Assembly (NCBI RefSeq): GCF_025398275.1
Contig: NZ_JAODOR010000003.1
Span: 62,001 to 126,000, forward strand
DNA: 64,000 nucleotides
Reading direction: 5' to 3'
Origin: Microbacterium memoriense
GTDB lineage: Bacteria > Actinomycetota > Actinomycetes > Actinomycetales > Microbacteriaceae
The first letter of the stretch is position 1; each line of letters begins with the position of its first letter. The position numbers and the translations under genes are program-made. Below, in pieces: positions 26,634 to 40,582 of this stretch. The notes under the pieces are model-generated. The model was not told the origin of the DNA. It ran no database searches and worked only from the letters and a program-made list of their open reading frames with translations.

Positions 26634-26785
26634 TGAGTGTCATTTGTGTGGCGCTATTGCCATGCGTTCGTGACACGCACTCCCTACCCACCGTTTCGGC
26701 TTGAGACATCCGGACGTCTTCGGACGGATGGATGCCGCAGACAGCGCGAAGCCCGATACCCAACCCAACAAGGACAACCCACTAC

Positions 26786-28240
26786 ATGACTACCGCAACG
26801 ACCGCCCCGGCCACCAAGCAGGTCGCCATCAATGACATCGGATCTGCTGAAGACTTCCTGGCCGCGGTCGAACTGACGATCAAGTCCTTCAACGACGGCG
26901 ACCTCATCGAAGGAACCGTCGTGAAGGTCGACCGCGACGAGGTCCTCCTCGACGTCGGCTTCAAGACCGAGGGTGTCATCCCCTCGCGCGAGCTTTCCAT
27001 CAAGCACGACGTCGACCCCAACGAGGTCGTCAAGGTCGGCGACGAGGTCGAAGCACTTGTTCTCCAGAAGGAGGACAAGGAAGGCCGCCTCATCCTGTCG
27101 AAGAAGCGTGCGCAGTACGAGCGTGCGTGGGGCGACGTGGAGAAGATCAAGGAGAACGACGGTGTTGTCACCGGTTCCGTGATCGAGGTCGTCAAGGGTG
27201 GACTCATCGTCGACATCGGCCTCCGTGGCTTCCTGCCGGCATCGCTCATCGAGCTGCGTCGCGTTCGCGACCTCACGCCGTACCTCGGCCAGGAGATCGA
27301 GGCGAAGATCCTCGAGCTCGACAAGAACCGCAACAACGTCGTGCTCTCGCGCCGCGCCCTGCTCGAGCAGACGCAGTCGGAGTCCCGCACCACGTTCCTG
27401 AACAACCTGCACAAGGGTCAGGTCCGCAAGGGTGTCGTCTCGTCGATCGTCAACTTCGGTGCGTTCGTCGACCTGGGCGGCGTGGACGGCCTCGTGCACG
27501 TCTCCGAGCTCAGCTGGAAGCACATCGAGCACGCCTCCGAGGTCGTCGAGGTGGGCCAGGAGGTCACCGTCGAGATCCTCGAGGTCGACCTCGACCGTGA
27601 GCGCGTCTCGCTGTCGTTGAAGGCGACGCAGGAGGACCCGTGGCAGGTCTTCGCCCGCACCCACGCCATCGGCCAGGTTGCTCCGGGTAAGGTCACCAAG
27701 CTCGTTCCGTTCGGTGCGTTCGTGCGCGTCGCAGACGGCATCGAGGGCCTCGTGCACATCTCCGAGCTGTCCGGCAAGCACGTCGAGCTCGCTGAGCAGG
27801 TCGTGTCGGTCGGCGAAGAGGTCTTCGTCAAGATCATCGACATCGACCTCGAGCGTCGCCGCATCTCGCTGTCGCTCAAGCAGGCCAACGAGTCGGTCGA
27901 CCCCAACGGCACCGAGTTCGACCCGGCGCTGTACGGCATGGCGACCGAGTACGACGAGCTCGGCGAGTACAAGTACCCCGAGGGCTTCGACCCCGAGTCG
28001 GGTGCCTGGCTCGAGGGCTTCGACGCTCAGCGCGAGAAGTGGGAGCAGGACTACGCTGCGGCCCAGGGTCGCTGGGAGTCGCACAAGGCTGCCGTCGCCA
28101 AGGCGATCGAGGCCGAGGCGAACGCCCCGACCGAGACCACCTCGGCTTCGCCGTCGTTCACGTCGGACAGCACCGGCGGCGGAACGCTCGCCGATGACGA
28201 GGCACTCGCGGCACTCCGCGAGAAGCTGTCGGGTCGCTGA
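26786..28240 (+). CDS. rpsA: 30S ribosomal protein S1
   Basis: 484 residues with four S1 RNA-binding repeats starting near residues 38, 121, 211 and 294 (for example GQVRKGVVSSIVNFGAFVDLGG in the third), followed by a Glu/Trp-rich helical tail. This is the four-repeat actinobacterial type, shorter than the six-repeat E. coli protein. The ATG at 26786 (MTTATTAPATKQ) is preferred to an in-frame start at 26732 because AAGGA precedes it and the family begins here. In mycobacteria RpsA has been discussed as a pyrazinoic-acid target. Confidence 0.97.
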   Translation: MTTATTAPATKQVAINDIGSAEDFLAAVELTIKSFNDGDLIEGTVVKVDRDEVLLDVGFKTEGVIPSRELSIKHDVDPNEVVKVGDEVEALVLQKEDKEGRLILSKKRAQYERAWGDVEKIKENDGVVTGSVIEVVKGGLIVDIGLRGFLPASLIELRRVRDLTPYLGQEIEAKILELDKNRNNVVLSRRALLEQTQSESRTTFLNNLHKGQVRKGVVSSIVNFGAFVDLGGVDGLVHVSELSWKHIEHASEVVEVGQEVTVEILEVDLDRERVSLSLKATQEDPWQVFARTHAIGQVAPGKVTKLVPFGAFVRVADGIEGLVHISELSGKHVELAEQVVSVGEEVFVKIIDIDLERRRISLSLKQANESVDPNGTEFDPALYGMATEYDELGEYKYPEGFDPESGAWLEGFDAQREKWEQDYAAAQGRWESHKAAVAKAIEAEANAPTETTSASPSFTSDSTGGGTLADDEALAALREKLSGR

Positions 28241-28256
28241 ACCTAGACCCGTGTGA

Positions 28257-28296
28257 GGGCCGCCGCCTTCGGAGAGATCCGAGGGTGGCGGCCCTT
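28257..28296 (+). terminator. Intrinsic terminator after rpsA
   Basis: Eleven-base stem GGGCCGCCGCC (28257-28267) with GGTGGCGGCCC (28284-28294), one G-U pair, containing an inner TCGGA/TCCGA hairpin, followed by TT. Confidence 0.85.
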
Positions 28297-28311
28297 CGCC
28301 GTTGTTCGCGC

Positions 28312-28317
28312 TAACGT
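28312..28317 (+). promoter_or_regulatory. -10 box of the histidine kinase gene (leaderless)
   Basis: TAACGT with its last T seven bases before the ATG at 28324; supports that start rather than the internal ATG of MDLRD. Confidence 0.55.
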
Positions 28318-28323
28318 CGACGT

Positions 28324-29991
28324 ATGCGCGCACACCGAGGTGACCGTCGCCCCTCCTCGGGTGCGGCGATGGACCTGCGCGATCGCGTCGCAGCCAATAA
28401 TCAACTGCTTCTCTCTGCCATCGTCGGCACGTTGTTCATCGTCGGGTTCGCGACCCAGTCTCTGCGCGATCCGGAGCTCTTCGGTCTGGGCGTGCTGATC
28501 ATCGTCGCCGGCGCCGCGGCGAGTCTTGCCGTGCCGTGGACGCGGATCTCGCCGGTCTGGGTCGCGGTCATCCCGCTGGTGGATATCGGGGCGATCACGA
28601 TCCTCCGGGCATCCGACCCGTCGGCAGGTCTCGGCCTGCTGTGGGCGTTCCCGATGCTGTGGCTTTCGTCGCTCGGCCGGTGGGCCTTCCTTCTCGCCTC
28701 CGTGCTCGTGACCACGATTTACTGGGTGGTGGTCGTCATCTCCGGCGAGACCGAGCGCACCTACGCCTATGTGCTGCTGCCCATGCTGATGGTCGCGATC
28801 GGATGGGCCAGCTATTCCGCAACCCGCCGATCCTCCGCACAGCGCACACTGCTGGATCGACAGACCGAGCGCCTTTCCGCGGCGCTGGCGCAGGCGAATC
28901 GGCAAGAGCAGCTGGTCACCGAGGTGCTCGACACCGTCGACTTCGGGGTCATCCGCATCGATGCATCCGGCACCGTTACGTTCGTCAACGACGCGCTCGG
29001 CGGGTTCCGGCAGCGAATCCCCGGCTTCGGCAGGGTCGACGAAGACATCGTCTCGTACGGTGAAGACGGCACGACTCCCGTGCTCCCCGACGAACGGCCG
29101 TTGGCGCGGGCGCTCCGGGGCGAGGAGTTCAGCGACGTCATCGTCTGGTTCCCGCTGTCCGAGTCGAAGCGGATCGCGCTCAGCTTCACCGCACGGGCCC
29201 TGCTGGATCACCTGGGCCGGTCCGCCGGCAGTGTGCTCGTCGCGCGCGATGTGACGGCGGAGCGGTCGGCGATGCGTGCTCGCGACACACTCGTCGCGTC
29301 GGTGTCGCACGAACTCCGCACGCCTCTCACGTCGATCCTCGGATATCTCGATCTCGCGCTCGACAGTGACGACCTCACCCCGAATGTGCGACGCCAGGTC
29401 GACACAGCGCATCGCAACAGTGAGCGGCTGCTGGCCATCGTCGCCGACATCTTGTCGGCGTCGACCGACTCGCGGCTCTCGGCCGGGGTCGCGATCTCAC
29501 CGCAACAGATCGATCTCGCCGACCTCGTGCGTGCCTCCGTGTCGGACCTTTCGGTCATTGCCGACGAACGAGCGATCGCGATCGACGCGTCGGCGGTCGA
29601 ACATGTCGGGGCGTACGTCGACGCCGCACGGATGCGGCAAGTCGTCGACAACATCGTGGGCAACGCGATCAAGTTCAATCGGGACGGAGGCCTCGTCACG
29701 CTGTCGACCGGCAGCGCCGGGGATGCGGCCGTCATCCGCGTGGCCGACACGGGTATCGGCGTGCGCGGAGAGGAGCGCGAGCGCGTGTTCGAGCGCTTCT
29801 TCCGCGCGGAATCGAGCGTGCCCGGAAACGGTCTCGGTCTGGCGATCAGTCGTGAGATCGTGGGGGCGCACGGCGGGCACGTCGACCTGGAATCGGAACC
29901 CGGTGTCGGGTCGGTGTTCACCGTTTCCGTGCCCCGCGACGCTCAGGCCTTCGCGCGCGCGATCGTCGTCGAGAGCGGAGAGCTGCCGTGA
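28324..29991 (+). CDS. Membrane sensor histidine kinase
   Basis: 555 residues. Six hydrophobic helices (about 28-46, 52-70, 78-95, 101-116, 119-139, 147-165) with very short loops form an integral-membrane sensor. A coiled linker and PAS-like domain (about 195-310) follow. The H-box is ASVSHELRTPLTS with the phospho-acceptor H329. The N, G1 and G2 boxes are DNIVGNAIKFN, VADTGIGV and NGLGLAISREIV. No response regulator lies beside it; instead its stop overlaps a degenerate GGDEF protein by four bases (GTGA), so the two are made together. Signal unknown. Confidence 0.92.
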   Translation: MRAHRGDRRPSSGAAMDLRDRVAANNQLLLSAIVGTLFIVGFATQSLRDPELFGLGVLIIVAGAAASLAVPWTRISPVWVAVIPLVDIGAITILRASDPSAGLGLLWAFPMLWLSSLGRWAFLLASVLVTTIYWVVVVISGETERTYAYVLLPMLMVAIGWASYSATRRSSAQRTLLDRQTERLSAALAQANRQEQLVTEVLDTVDFGVIRIDASGTVTFVNDALGGFRQRIPGFGRVDEDIVSYGEDGTTPVLPDERPLARALRGEEFSDVIVWFPLSESKRIALSFTARALLDHLGRSAGSVLVARDVTAERSAMRARDTLVASVSHELRTPLTSILGYLDLALDSDDLTPNVRRQVDTAHRNSERLLAIVADILSASTDSRLSAGVAISPQQIDLADLVRASVSDLSVIADERAIAIDASAVEHVGAYVDAARMRQVVDNIVGNAIKFNRDGGLVTLSTGSAGDAAVIRVADTGIGVRGEERERVFERFFRAESSVPGNGLGLAISREIVGAHGGHVDLESEPGVGSVFTVSVPRDAQAFARAIVVESGELP

Positions 29992-31178
29992 ACCTCGATC
30001 TGCTCTCCGTCAGCGTGATGACGGCCGTGGTGGCCACCGTGGCCGGGTCGGTCTTCATCGCCGAAACCCTGATCCGTCGCGATCGCGGAGCAGGACGGCT
30101 GTGGGCCGTTGCCTATCTCAGCGGCATGGCGACGACGTTTTCGTACATGGCCTGGACGGCCGGGATCGGCGGTGCTTTCACGATCGCGAGCGGCAATGCG
30201 CTCTTCGTCTGCGTCCCCGGATTCATGTGGCTCGGGTGTCGCCGCTTCAACGAACGCGCCCGCACCCTGGTGCCGCCAGCGATCCTCGCCGCATTGGCGA
30301 CCGTGACCTTCGTGTCCGCGCTGGTGACGGTACCGGTGCAGGGGAGTTGGGGCGGCTGGGCGCAGATGAGCGTGTGCATCGTCCTTCTCTTCGGGGCCGG
30401 CGCGTACGAGTGCGCGCGACGTCCGATGAACCGGGTGCGTTCGGCCTGGGCGCTGGGCGCAGTGCTCGCGGCGGCAGCGCTCTACTATCTGGTGCGCGTG
30501 ACGCTCTTCCTCACGCTCGGACCGACGGATGCCTTCTTCGACTCATGGTTCGGGACGATCTCGGCGAACATGATGACCGTCATCTTGACGATGGTCGCCG
30601 TCATCGTGACGACGGTCCTCCGATCGACGAAGACCGAGGTGCAGCGATACGAGTGGCTCAGTGACAGCGGGGTGGCGGCCGACGGCATCCTGCTGGCCCG
30701 CCCCTACCATCGCGCGGTCGACGATATCTGCGAGCGGGCGGGATGGCGTCAGGAACTCGTGGCGGTGATTGTGATCCAGATCACCGGTCTCGATGAGATG
30801 GAAGCGGCCTTCGGGCACGTCATAGTCGACCGGATCGCCGAGCGCTGGCGGTCGGCGGTGCGCCGGTTCGCTCCGGCCGCGTCCAGCGTCGGTGAAGACG
30901 TCGACGGCGCGTTGTCTGTCTGCGGTCTGGCGATGACGGCTGCCGACGCGCGGCGCCAGGCGGCCGCGATCTATCGGGGGTGTGTCGACGAGTTGAGCGG
31001 GCTCGATCGAGGGCTTCTGCCGCAGGTCGGCGTCGGCGTGGCTCTCACCGAGACGCTCGGATACGACGCGGAGCGGCTGTTGGCGGCGGCGCGGATTGCT
31101 GCGGTCGACGCGGCGCGGAGCGTAGAAGCATCGGTGTTGATCGGCGGCGTCGGAGGCTCGCGTCCCGCGCACCGCTGA
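29988..31178 (+). CDS. Membrane protein with degenerate GGDEF domain
   Basis: 396 residues: six or seven hydrophobic helices in the first 210, then a GGDEF-fold domain. Landmarks of that fold are recognisable (VIVIQITGLDEMEAAFGHVIVDRIAERW for the first strand-helix, VGVALTETLGYDAERLLAAARIA for the last helix). The position of the GGDEF loop reads SSVGEDVDGALSV and the DxLTxLxNR segment is lost, so diguanylate cyclase activity is unlikely. It starts inside the kinase stop codon. It may be a sensor or partner of the kinase; that is inference. Confidence 0.8.
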   Translation: MNLDLLSVSVMTAVVATVAGSVFIAETLIRRDRGAGRLWAVAYLSGMATTFSYMAWTAGIGGAFTIASGNALFVCVPGFMWLGCRRFNERARTLVPPAILAALATVTFVSALVTVPVQGSWGGWAQMSVCIVLLFGAGAYECARRPMNRVRSAWALGAVLAAAALYYLVRVTLFLTLGPTDAFFDSWFGTISANMMTVILTMVAVIVTTVLRSTKTEVQRYEWLSDSGVAADGILLARPYHRAVDDICERAGWRQELVAVIVIQITGLDEMEAAFGHVIVDRIAERWRSAVRRFAPAASSVGEDVDGALSVCGLAMTAADARRQAAAIYRGCVDELSGLDRGLLPQVGVGVALTETLGYDAERLLAAARIAAVDAARSVEASVLIGGVGGSRPAHR

Positions 31179-31199
31179 GGGGCATGGCATCGTGTTCTC

Positions 31200-31796
31200 A
31201 TGGCCCTGATCGCACTCACCGGTGGCATCGCCTCGGGAAAGTCCACCATCGCGCGGCGGCTTGCCGAGCACGGCGCCGTCATCGTGGATGCCGACCAGAT
31301 CGTGCGCGATGTGCAGAGCGCGGGCTCGCCCGTGCTCGCGAGCATCGCCGCGGAGTTCGGCGCGGCGGTGATTCGCGCGGACGGTTCGCTCGACCGCCCC
31401 GCGCTCGGAACGTTGGTCTTCGGAGATGAATCGCGACTGGCCGCGCTCAATGCGATCGTGCATCCTGCGGTCCGTGCGGAGTCGGCACGGCGATTCGCGG
31501 AGGCCTTCGCGGACGACCCGAGCGCTGTTGTCGTCTACGACGTGCCGCTCCTCGTGGAGGCACGTGTCGAAGACCCTTGGGATCAGATCGTCGTCGCGCA
31601 CGCCCCCGTCGACATGCGGATGCGCCGACTGGTCGAGATTCGCGGACTGAGCGAGTCCGAGGCCTCCGCACGGATCGCCGCGCAAGTCTCCGACGATCGG
31701 CGACTGGCCGTCGCCGATGTCGTGATCGACACGACCGGCACGCTCGCGGACACCGAGGCGCAGGTCGATCGGTTCTGGGAGGGACTGCGCCGATGA
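31200..31796 (+). CDS. coaE: Dephospho-CoA kinase
   Basis: 198 residues; phosphorylates dephospho-CoA at the 3' hydroxyl in the last step of CoA synthesis. P-loop GGIASGKST at residues 8-16, the DADQIVRDVQ substrate motif at about 30 and VVYDVPLLVEA at about 105 are all intact. It lacks the long C-terminal domain of mycobacterial CoaE. A CATCGT hexamer seven bases before the ATG is a weak leaderless -10 candidate. Downstream, a coding-like acidic tail lies in the +1 frame (see the next entry). Confidence 0.96.
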   Translation: MALIALTGGIASGKSTIARRLAEHGAVIVDADQIVRDVQSAGSPVLASIAAEFGAAVIRADGSLDRPALGTLVFGDESRLAALNAIVHPAVRAESARRFAEAFADDPSAVVVYDVPLLVEARVEDPWDQIVVAHAPVDMRMRRLVEIRGLSESEASARIAAQVSDDRRLAVADVVIDTTGTLADTEAQVDRFWEGLRR

Positions 31797-31902
31797 AGGC
31801 GCGTCCACGGCGAGAAGCGGAACCCGGAAATCCGATCCGGATGTCGAATGGGACGACTTCGCCGTCGGCGACTTCGAGTCGGGCGCAGGCGAGGACGTCT
31901 GA
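31797..31902 (+). other. Coding-like tail in the +1 frame after coaE
   Basis: Read one base out of phase with coaE, this stretch is open, ends in TGA at 31900-31902 and encodes an acidic segment ending [17 protein letters not shown]...EDV with strongly GC-rich third positions (nearly all of the last 16 codons). No ATG, GTG or TTG starts it in that frame. It looks like a lost C-terminal extension of coaE after a frameshift, or a short leftover gene. Confidence 0.4.
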
Positions 31903-31927
31903 CGCCGACGGCGAACGATCGCCGCAG

Positions 31928-31949
31928 TGTCGGAGGCCCCGCCTACGCT
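31928..31949 (+). promoter_or_regulatory. uvrB promoter with PafBC-type damage box
   Basis: TGTCGGAGGC at 31928-31937 lies 16 bases (T to T) upstream of the -10 TACGCT (31944-31949), which is seven bases before the uvrB ATG. The box and spacing match the uvrA promoter of this window and, from memory, the mycobacterial recA P1 (RecA-NDp) motif. Confidence 0.7.
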
Positions 31950-31955
31950 GGAGTG

Positions 31956-34025
<2,070 letters not shown>

Positions 34026-34034
34026 ACGCGCGAG

Positions 34035-34271
34035 TCACGGGCAGTGCATGAGCGGCTTCGGTCCCGAGCGGTCGAACGTGTGTTCCGACATCGCGTGCCC
34101 GCAGAGGGGGCAGGCGCGTTCGGTGCGCACCGGCTCCGGGTCGGTGTCGTAGGGTCCGACCGATGCCGGCCCCGCGACGCGGATGAGGTTGCTGTTCAGA
34201 TAGGCGTACCACCCCCCGGCCGCACGCACGCGTTCGCGGAGCGGGCGGCGGATAGGATCGGGCTCGGTCAT
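34035..34271 (-). CDS. Small cysteine/histidine protein divergent from an OhrR-like regulator
   Basis: 78 residues that I do not recognise as a named family. The C-terminal part holds C54-P-L-C57-G-H59, H64 and H76-C77, spacing suited to one metal site or redox centre. The N-terminal part (VRAAGGWYAYLNSNLIRVAG) is basic. The ATG is leaderless from a TACACT box that lies inside a palindrome shared with the regulator gene, so it is probably controlled by that regulator. Convergent with uvrB, ten bases away. Confidence 0.7.
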   Translation of the reverse strand: MTEPDPIRRPLRERVRAAGGWYAYLNSNLIRVAGPASVGPYDTDPEPVRTERACPLCGHAMSEHTFDRSGPKPLMHCP

Positions 34272-34275
34272 ATCC

Positions 34276-34301
34276 TTAGTGTACTAACTAATCTGTAGGA
34301 T
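34276..34301. promoter_or_regulatory. Divergent leaderless promoters with palindromic operator
   Basis: Perfect palindrome TTAGT-GT-ACTAA at 34276-34287. The minus-strand -10 TACACT (34283-34278) lies inside it, seven bases from the ATG at 34271. The plus-strand -10 TAGGAT (34296-34301) lies seven bases before the regulator ATG at 34308, placing the palindrome over its -35. The whole divergent region is 36 bases. Confidence 0.7.
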
Positions 34302-34307
34302 GGGGTC

Positions 34308-34754
34308 ATGAACGCCGACGACCCGCGTGACGACCTGCTGAAGCTCGACAATCAGCTCTGCTTTGCGGTCGTGACCGCCGCGCGGAACGTCGTCGCGATC
34401 TACCGCCCGATCCTCGAGCCGCTCGGTCTCACGCATCCGCAGTACCTCGTCATGCTCGCGCTCTGGGAAAGCTCGCCCCGCGCGCTGGGGGAACTTGCCG
34501 AGGAGTTGGCGATGGAGCCCGCGACCCTGTCCCCCCTCATCGGGCGCTTGCAAACGCAGGGGCTGGTGTCTCGCGGTCGCAGTGCGGCGGATGCCCGCGT
34601 GCTCGCCCTCGGTCTGACACCGGCTGGCGCGGCGCTTCGAGAGCGCGCGCTCGATGTCCCGGGTCAGGTGATGGCGGCCACCGGCATGACGCCCGAACAG
34701 GTGGCTGCCCTTCGTGACGGGCTGACGCCGTTTGCGGGACGACGTTCGCCCTGA
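34308..34754 (+). CDS. MarR-family regulator, OhrR-like
   Basis: 148-residue winged-helix repressor. The N-terminus LLKLDNQLCFAVVTAARN followed by LGLTHPQYLVMLALWE is the OhrR signature, with the peroxide-sensing C18 present; no second conserved cysteine is seen, so it is of the one-cysteine type. The recognition helix lies in AMEPATLSPLIGRLQTQGLV. No ohr gene is adjacent; the likely target is the divergent 78-residue gene plus itself through the shared palindrome. Sensing of organic hydroperoxide is inferred from family. Confidence 0.85.
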   Translation: MNADDPRDDLLKLDNQLCFAVVTAARNVVAIYRPILEPLGLTHPQYLVMLALWESSPRALGELAEELAMEPATLSPLIGRLQTQGLVSRGRSAADARVLALGLTPAGAALRERALDVPGQVMAATGMTPEQVAALRDGLTPFAGRRSP

Positions 34755-34805
34755 CGAGGTCCCGGCATCCCTACCCGCTTCGCTCAGAGCGCACGCGGGG
34801 CCCGG

Positions 34806-34827
34806 TGTCGGAGGCCCCGCCTAGACT
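34806..34827 (+). promoter_or_regulatory. uvrA promoter with PafBC-type damage box
   Basis: TGTCGGAGGC at 34806-34815 lies 16 bases upstream of the -10 TAGACT (34822-34827), itself seven bases before the uvrA GTG. The first 18 bases of this region are identical to the uvrB promoter. Confidence 0.7.
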
Positions 34828-34833
34828 TGTGCG

Positions 34834-37755
<2,922 letters not shown>

Positions 37756-37756
37756 G

Positions 37757-39658
37757 ATGGCCGACGCACTGCCGTACAAGCCGAAGCCGGGGGAGATCCC
37801 CACGGAGCCCGGCGTGTATCGCTTCCGCGACGCGCAGGGCCGTGTGCTCTACGTGGGGAAGGCGAAGAACCTTCGCGCACGACTCTCGAACTATTTCGCA
37901 CCGCTGCACACGCTCCACGAGCGGACCAGGCGGATGGTGTTGACGGCGTCCTCGGTCGAGTGGACCGTCGTCGACTCCGACGTTGATTCACTTCAGCTGG
38001 AATACACGTGGATCCAGGAGTTCTCGCCGCCTTTCAACGTGCGCTACAAAGACGACAAGTCCTATCCCTACATGGCGATCACGCTGGCTGATGAGGCGCC
38101 GCGCGTCATCGTGACCCGGAACCGCCGCATCCGGGGAGCGAAGTACTTCGGCCCGTATCCGAAGATCTGGGCCGTGCACGACACGATCGACCTGATGATC
38201 AAGGTGTTCCCGATTCGCACCTGCTCGGACTCGTCGTACAAAAAGGCGATGGCCAGCGGCCGGCCCTGCTTTCCCGGTCAGATCGGTCGCTGCGGCGGCC
38301 CGTGCTCGATGACCGTGACGATCGATGAGCACCGGGCGATCGTCGACAACTTCGTCGCCTTCATGTCCGGCGGCGACCAGCGCTTCGCGAAAGAACTGAC
38401 GAAACGGATGAGCGAAGCCTCGGCAGCGATGGACTACGAGTCCGCTGCGGTCTATCGCGACCGCCTGCAATCGATCGATGCCGTTCTGCAGCGCAGTGCA
38501 CTGGTCCTCCCGGACGACACGGATGCCGATCTTTTCGGCATCGCGGAGGACGAGCTCTCGGCCGCGGTCCAGCACTTCATCGTGCGCGGCGGACGTGTGC
38601 GTGGAGTGCGCGCGACCACGATCGACAAAGAGCTCGACATCGCCGGCGCCGACCTCGTCGATCAGGTGCTGCAGCGTACATACGGCGACGCGACGGCCGC
38701 CGACATTCCGCGCCACGTCCTCGTGCCGGTGCTGCCGGATGATTCCACCGAGATCGAGCAGTGGCTCACGGAACGCCGCGGCCGCCGGGTGTCGGTACAG
38801 GTCGCCCAGCGCGGACAGAAGGCAGAGTTGCTGAAGACCGCGACGCGCAACGCCGCGCAGGCGCTCCTGCTGCACAAGATGCGTCGCACCAGCGACTACA
38901 CGTCCCGCACGCGCGCCCTGACGGATCTGCAAGAAGCGCTCGGTCTCGACGAGGCACCGCTGCGCATCGAGTGCTACGACGTCTCTCACCTCGGGGGCAC
39001 GAATGTCGTGGCGTCGATGGTGGTCTTCGAAGACGGGCTACCCCGCAAGGACCAGTACCGCTCGTTCGGGGTTGCCGAGACCACCGACGACACCGACTCG
39101 ATCTATCAGGTCCTCACCCGCCGCCTCGCGCACATCGACGCCGATGACCCTTCGACGGCCGAGCCCGACCCGCAGGCGGAAGGCGACGAACCGGTGGTCA
39201 CGGTGCGCAAGAAGCCACGGTTCGCCTATCGTCCTCAGCTCCTGGTGGTCGACGGCGGCAAGCCCCAGGTCGAAGCAGCTGCTCGAGCGTTACGGGACGC
39301 CGGCGGGCCGCAGATCGCGCTCTGCGGCATCGCCAAGCGACTCGAGGAGGTGTGGCTCCCGGGGGAGGACTACCCCGTGATCCTGCCGCGCACATCCGAG
39401 GCGCTGTATCTGCTGCAGCGACTGCGCGATGAAGCTCACCGGTTCGCCATCACGCATCAGCGGTCGCGGCGGAAGCGCGACATCACGACGGTCTTGAGTG
39501 ACGTCCCCGGACTCGGCCAGATCCGCATCAAAGCGTTGCTGCGGCACTTCGGATCCGTCGCGAAGCTGACACAGGCGACGCCTGAGCAGATCGCCGAACT
39601 TCCCGGCATCGGGCCGACGCTCGCCGACTCGGTGCACCGCCACCTCGCGAATCGATAA
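37757..39658 (+). CDS. uvrC: Excinuclease ABC subunit C
   Basis: 633-residue dual nuclease of excision repair. N-terminal GIY-YIG domain ([27 protein letters not shown]), a UVR domain near residues 208-243 ([23 protein letters not shown]), an RNase H-like domain with [16 protein letters not shown] and VVDGGKPQ, and two C-terminal HhH motifs ([28 protein letters not shown]). ATG at 37757, one base after the uvrA stop; the frame upstream of it is a shadow of uvrA. Confidence 0.98.
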   Translation: MADALPYKPKPGEIPTEPGVYRFRDAQGRVLYVGKAKNLRARLSNYFAPLHTLHERTRRMVLTASSVEWTVVDSDVDSLQLEYTWIQEFSPPFNVRYKDDKSYPYMAITLADEAPRVIVTRNRRIRGAKYFGPYPKIWAVHDTIDLMIKVFPIRTCSDSSYKKAMASGRPCFPGQIGRCGGPCSMTVTIDEHRAIVDNFVAFMSGGDQRFAKELTKRMSEASAAMDYESAAVYRDRLQSIDAVLQRSALVLPDDTDADLFGIAEDELSAAVQHFIVRGGRVRGVRATTIDKELDIAGADLVDQVLQRTYGDATAADIPRHVLVPVLPDDSTEIEQWLTERRGRRVSVQVAQRGQKAELLKTATRNAAQALLLHKMRRTSDYTSRTRALTDLQEALGLDEAPLRIECYDVSHLGGTNVVASMVVFEDGLPRKDQYRSFGVAETTDDTDSIYQVLTRRLAHIDADDPSTAEPDPQAEGDEPVVTVRKKPRFAYRPQLLVVDGGKPQVEAAARALRDAGGPQIALCGIAKRLEEVWLPGEDYPVILPRTSEALYLLQRLRDEAHRFAITHQRSRRKRDITTVLSDVPGLGQIRIKALLRHFGSVAKLTQATPEQIAELPGIGPTLADSVHRHLANR

Positions 39659-39700
39659 GCTGGCAGGGCGATCCACGCGACGAACCTGGGGAGAGTCACA

Positions 39701-40582
39701 GTGGCCACACCGGACGCGAAGCCACCGGGCGAGGTGCTCATCGTCACCGGCATGTCCGGCGCCGGTCGGACGACCGCAGCCAACGCGCTCGAAGACCTCG
39801 ACTGGTACGTCGTCGACAACCTCCCGCCGCAGATGCTCCGCCCTCTGCTGGAGCTCACCGAATTCGCCGGCGAAGCGTTGCCGAAGGTCGCCGCGGTCGT
39901 CGACGTGCGCGGACGCGATTTGTTCCGTGAGCTTCCGGCCGTTGCGCAATCGCTCCGTGGCGGTCGCCAGTTGCGCGTGCTGTTCCTCGATGCCTCCGAT
40001 GAGGTTCTCGTCCGGCGGTTCGAGTCGGTGCGGCGGCCGCATCCCCTACAGGGGGAGGGCACGATCCTCGACGGCATCCGACGTGAGCGTGAGCGGGTGG
40101 CGATCATCCGCGAGAGTGCGGACGTCATCGTCGACACGACGAACCTGAACATCCACCAATTGGCCACGCGGATCGTCGACCTCTTCAGCGAGGACGGCGC
40201 CGCGCGACACACGGTGACCGTCATGAGCTTCGGGTTCAAGTACGGGCTCCCGACCGACGTCGACCTCGTCGCCGACATGCGCTTCCTGCCGAACCCGTTC
40301 TGGATCCCGGAACTGAAGGCCCACACCGGTGAAGAGAAGCCGGTGCGCGACTACGTGCTGTCCCAGACCGGCGCGGTCGAGTTCATCGACGCGTACGCGC
40401 TCGCCCTGCGGCCGGTGCTGGAGGGCTATCAGCGTGAGAACAAGCGGCATTCGGTCGTCGCGGTCGGCTGCACGGGGGGCAAACACCGCTCGGTTGTGAC
40501 CGCTCTGGAACTCGCGGATCGCCTTGCCGATGTGCCCGGAGTGGCTGTCCGAGTGAAACACCGCGACCTCGGTCGCGAGTAG
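39701..40582 (+). CDS. rapZ: RNase adapter RapZ / YvcJ-type nucleotide-binding protein
   Basis: 293-residue P-loop protein. The Walker A reads GMSGAGRTT with Arg where most RapZ proteins have Lys, a variant I recall as usual in actinobacteria. WYVVDNLPPQML and the C-terminal FKYGLPTDVDLVADMRFLPNP and GCTGGKHRSV are strongly conserved. In E. coli RapZ senses glucosamine-6-phosphate and guides RNase E; the role in actinobacteria is unclear. GTG start with GGGGAGAG upstream. Between uvrC and whiA, the conserved neighbourhood. Confidence 0.95.
   Translation: MATPDAKPPGEVLIVTGMSGAGRTTAANALEDLDWYVVDNLPPQMLRPLLELTEFAGEALPKVAAVVDVRGRDLFRELPAVAQSLRGGRQLRVLFLDASDEVLVRRFESVRRPHPLQGEGTILDGIRRERERVAIIRESADVIVDTTNLNIHQLATRIVDLFSEDGAARHTVTVMSFGFKYGLPTDVDLVADMRFLPNPFWIPELKAHTGEEKPVRDYVLSQTGAVEFIDAYALALRPVLEGYQRENKRHSVVAVGCTGGKHRSVVTALELADRLADVPGVAVRVKHRDLGRE

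Noticed and set aside
39701-40582. Arg in the RapZ Walker A as evidence of an inactive protein
   Set aside because: The GMSGAGR form is, as far as I recall, normal for actinobacterial RapZ, so it is lineage variation.
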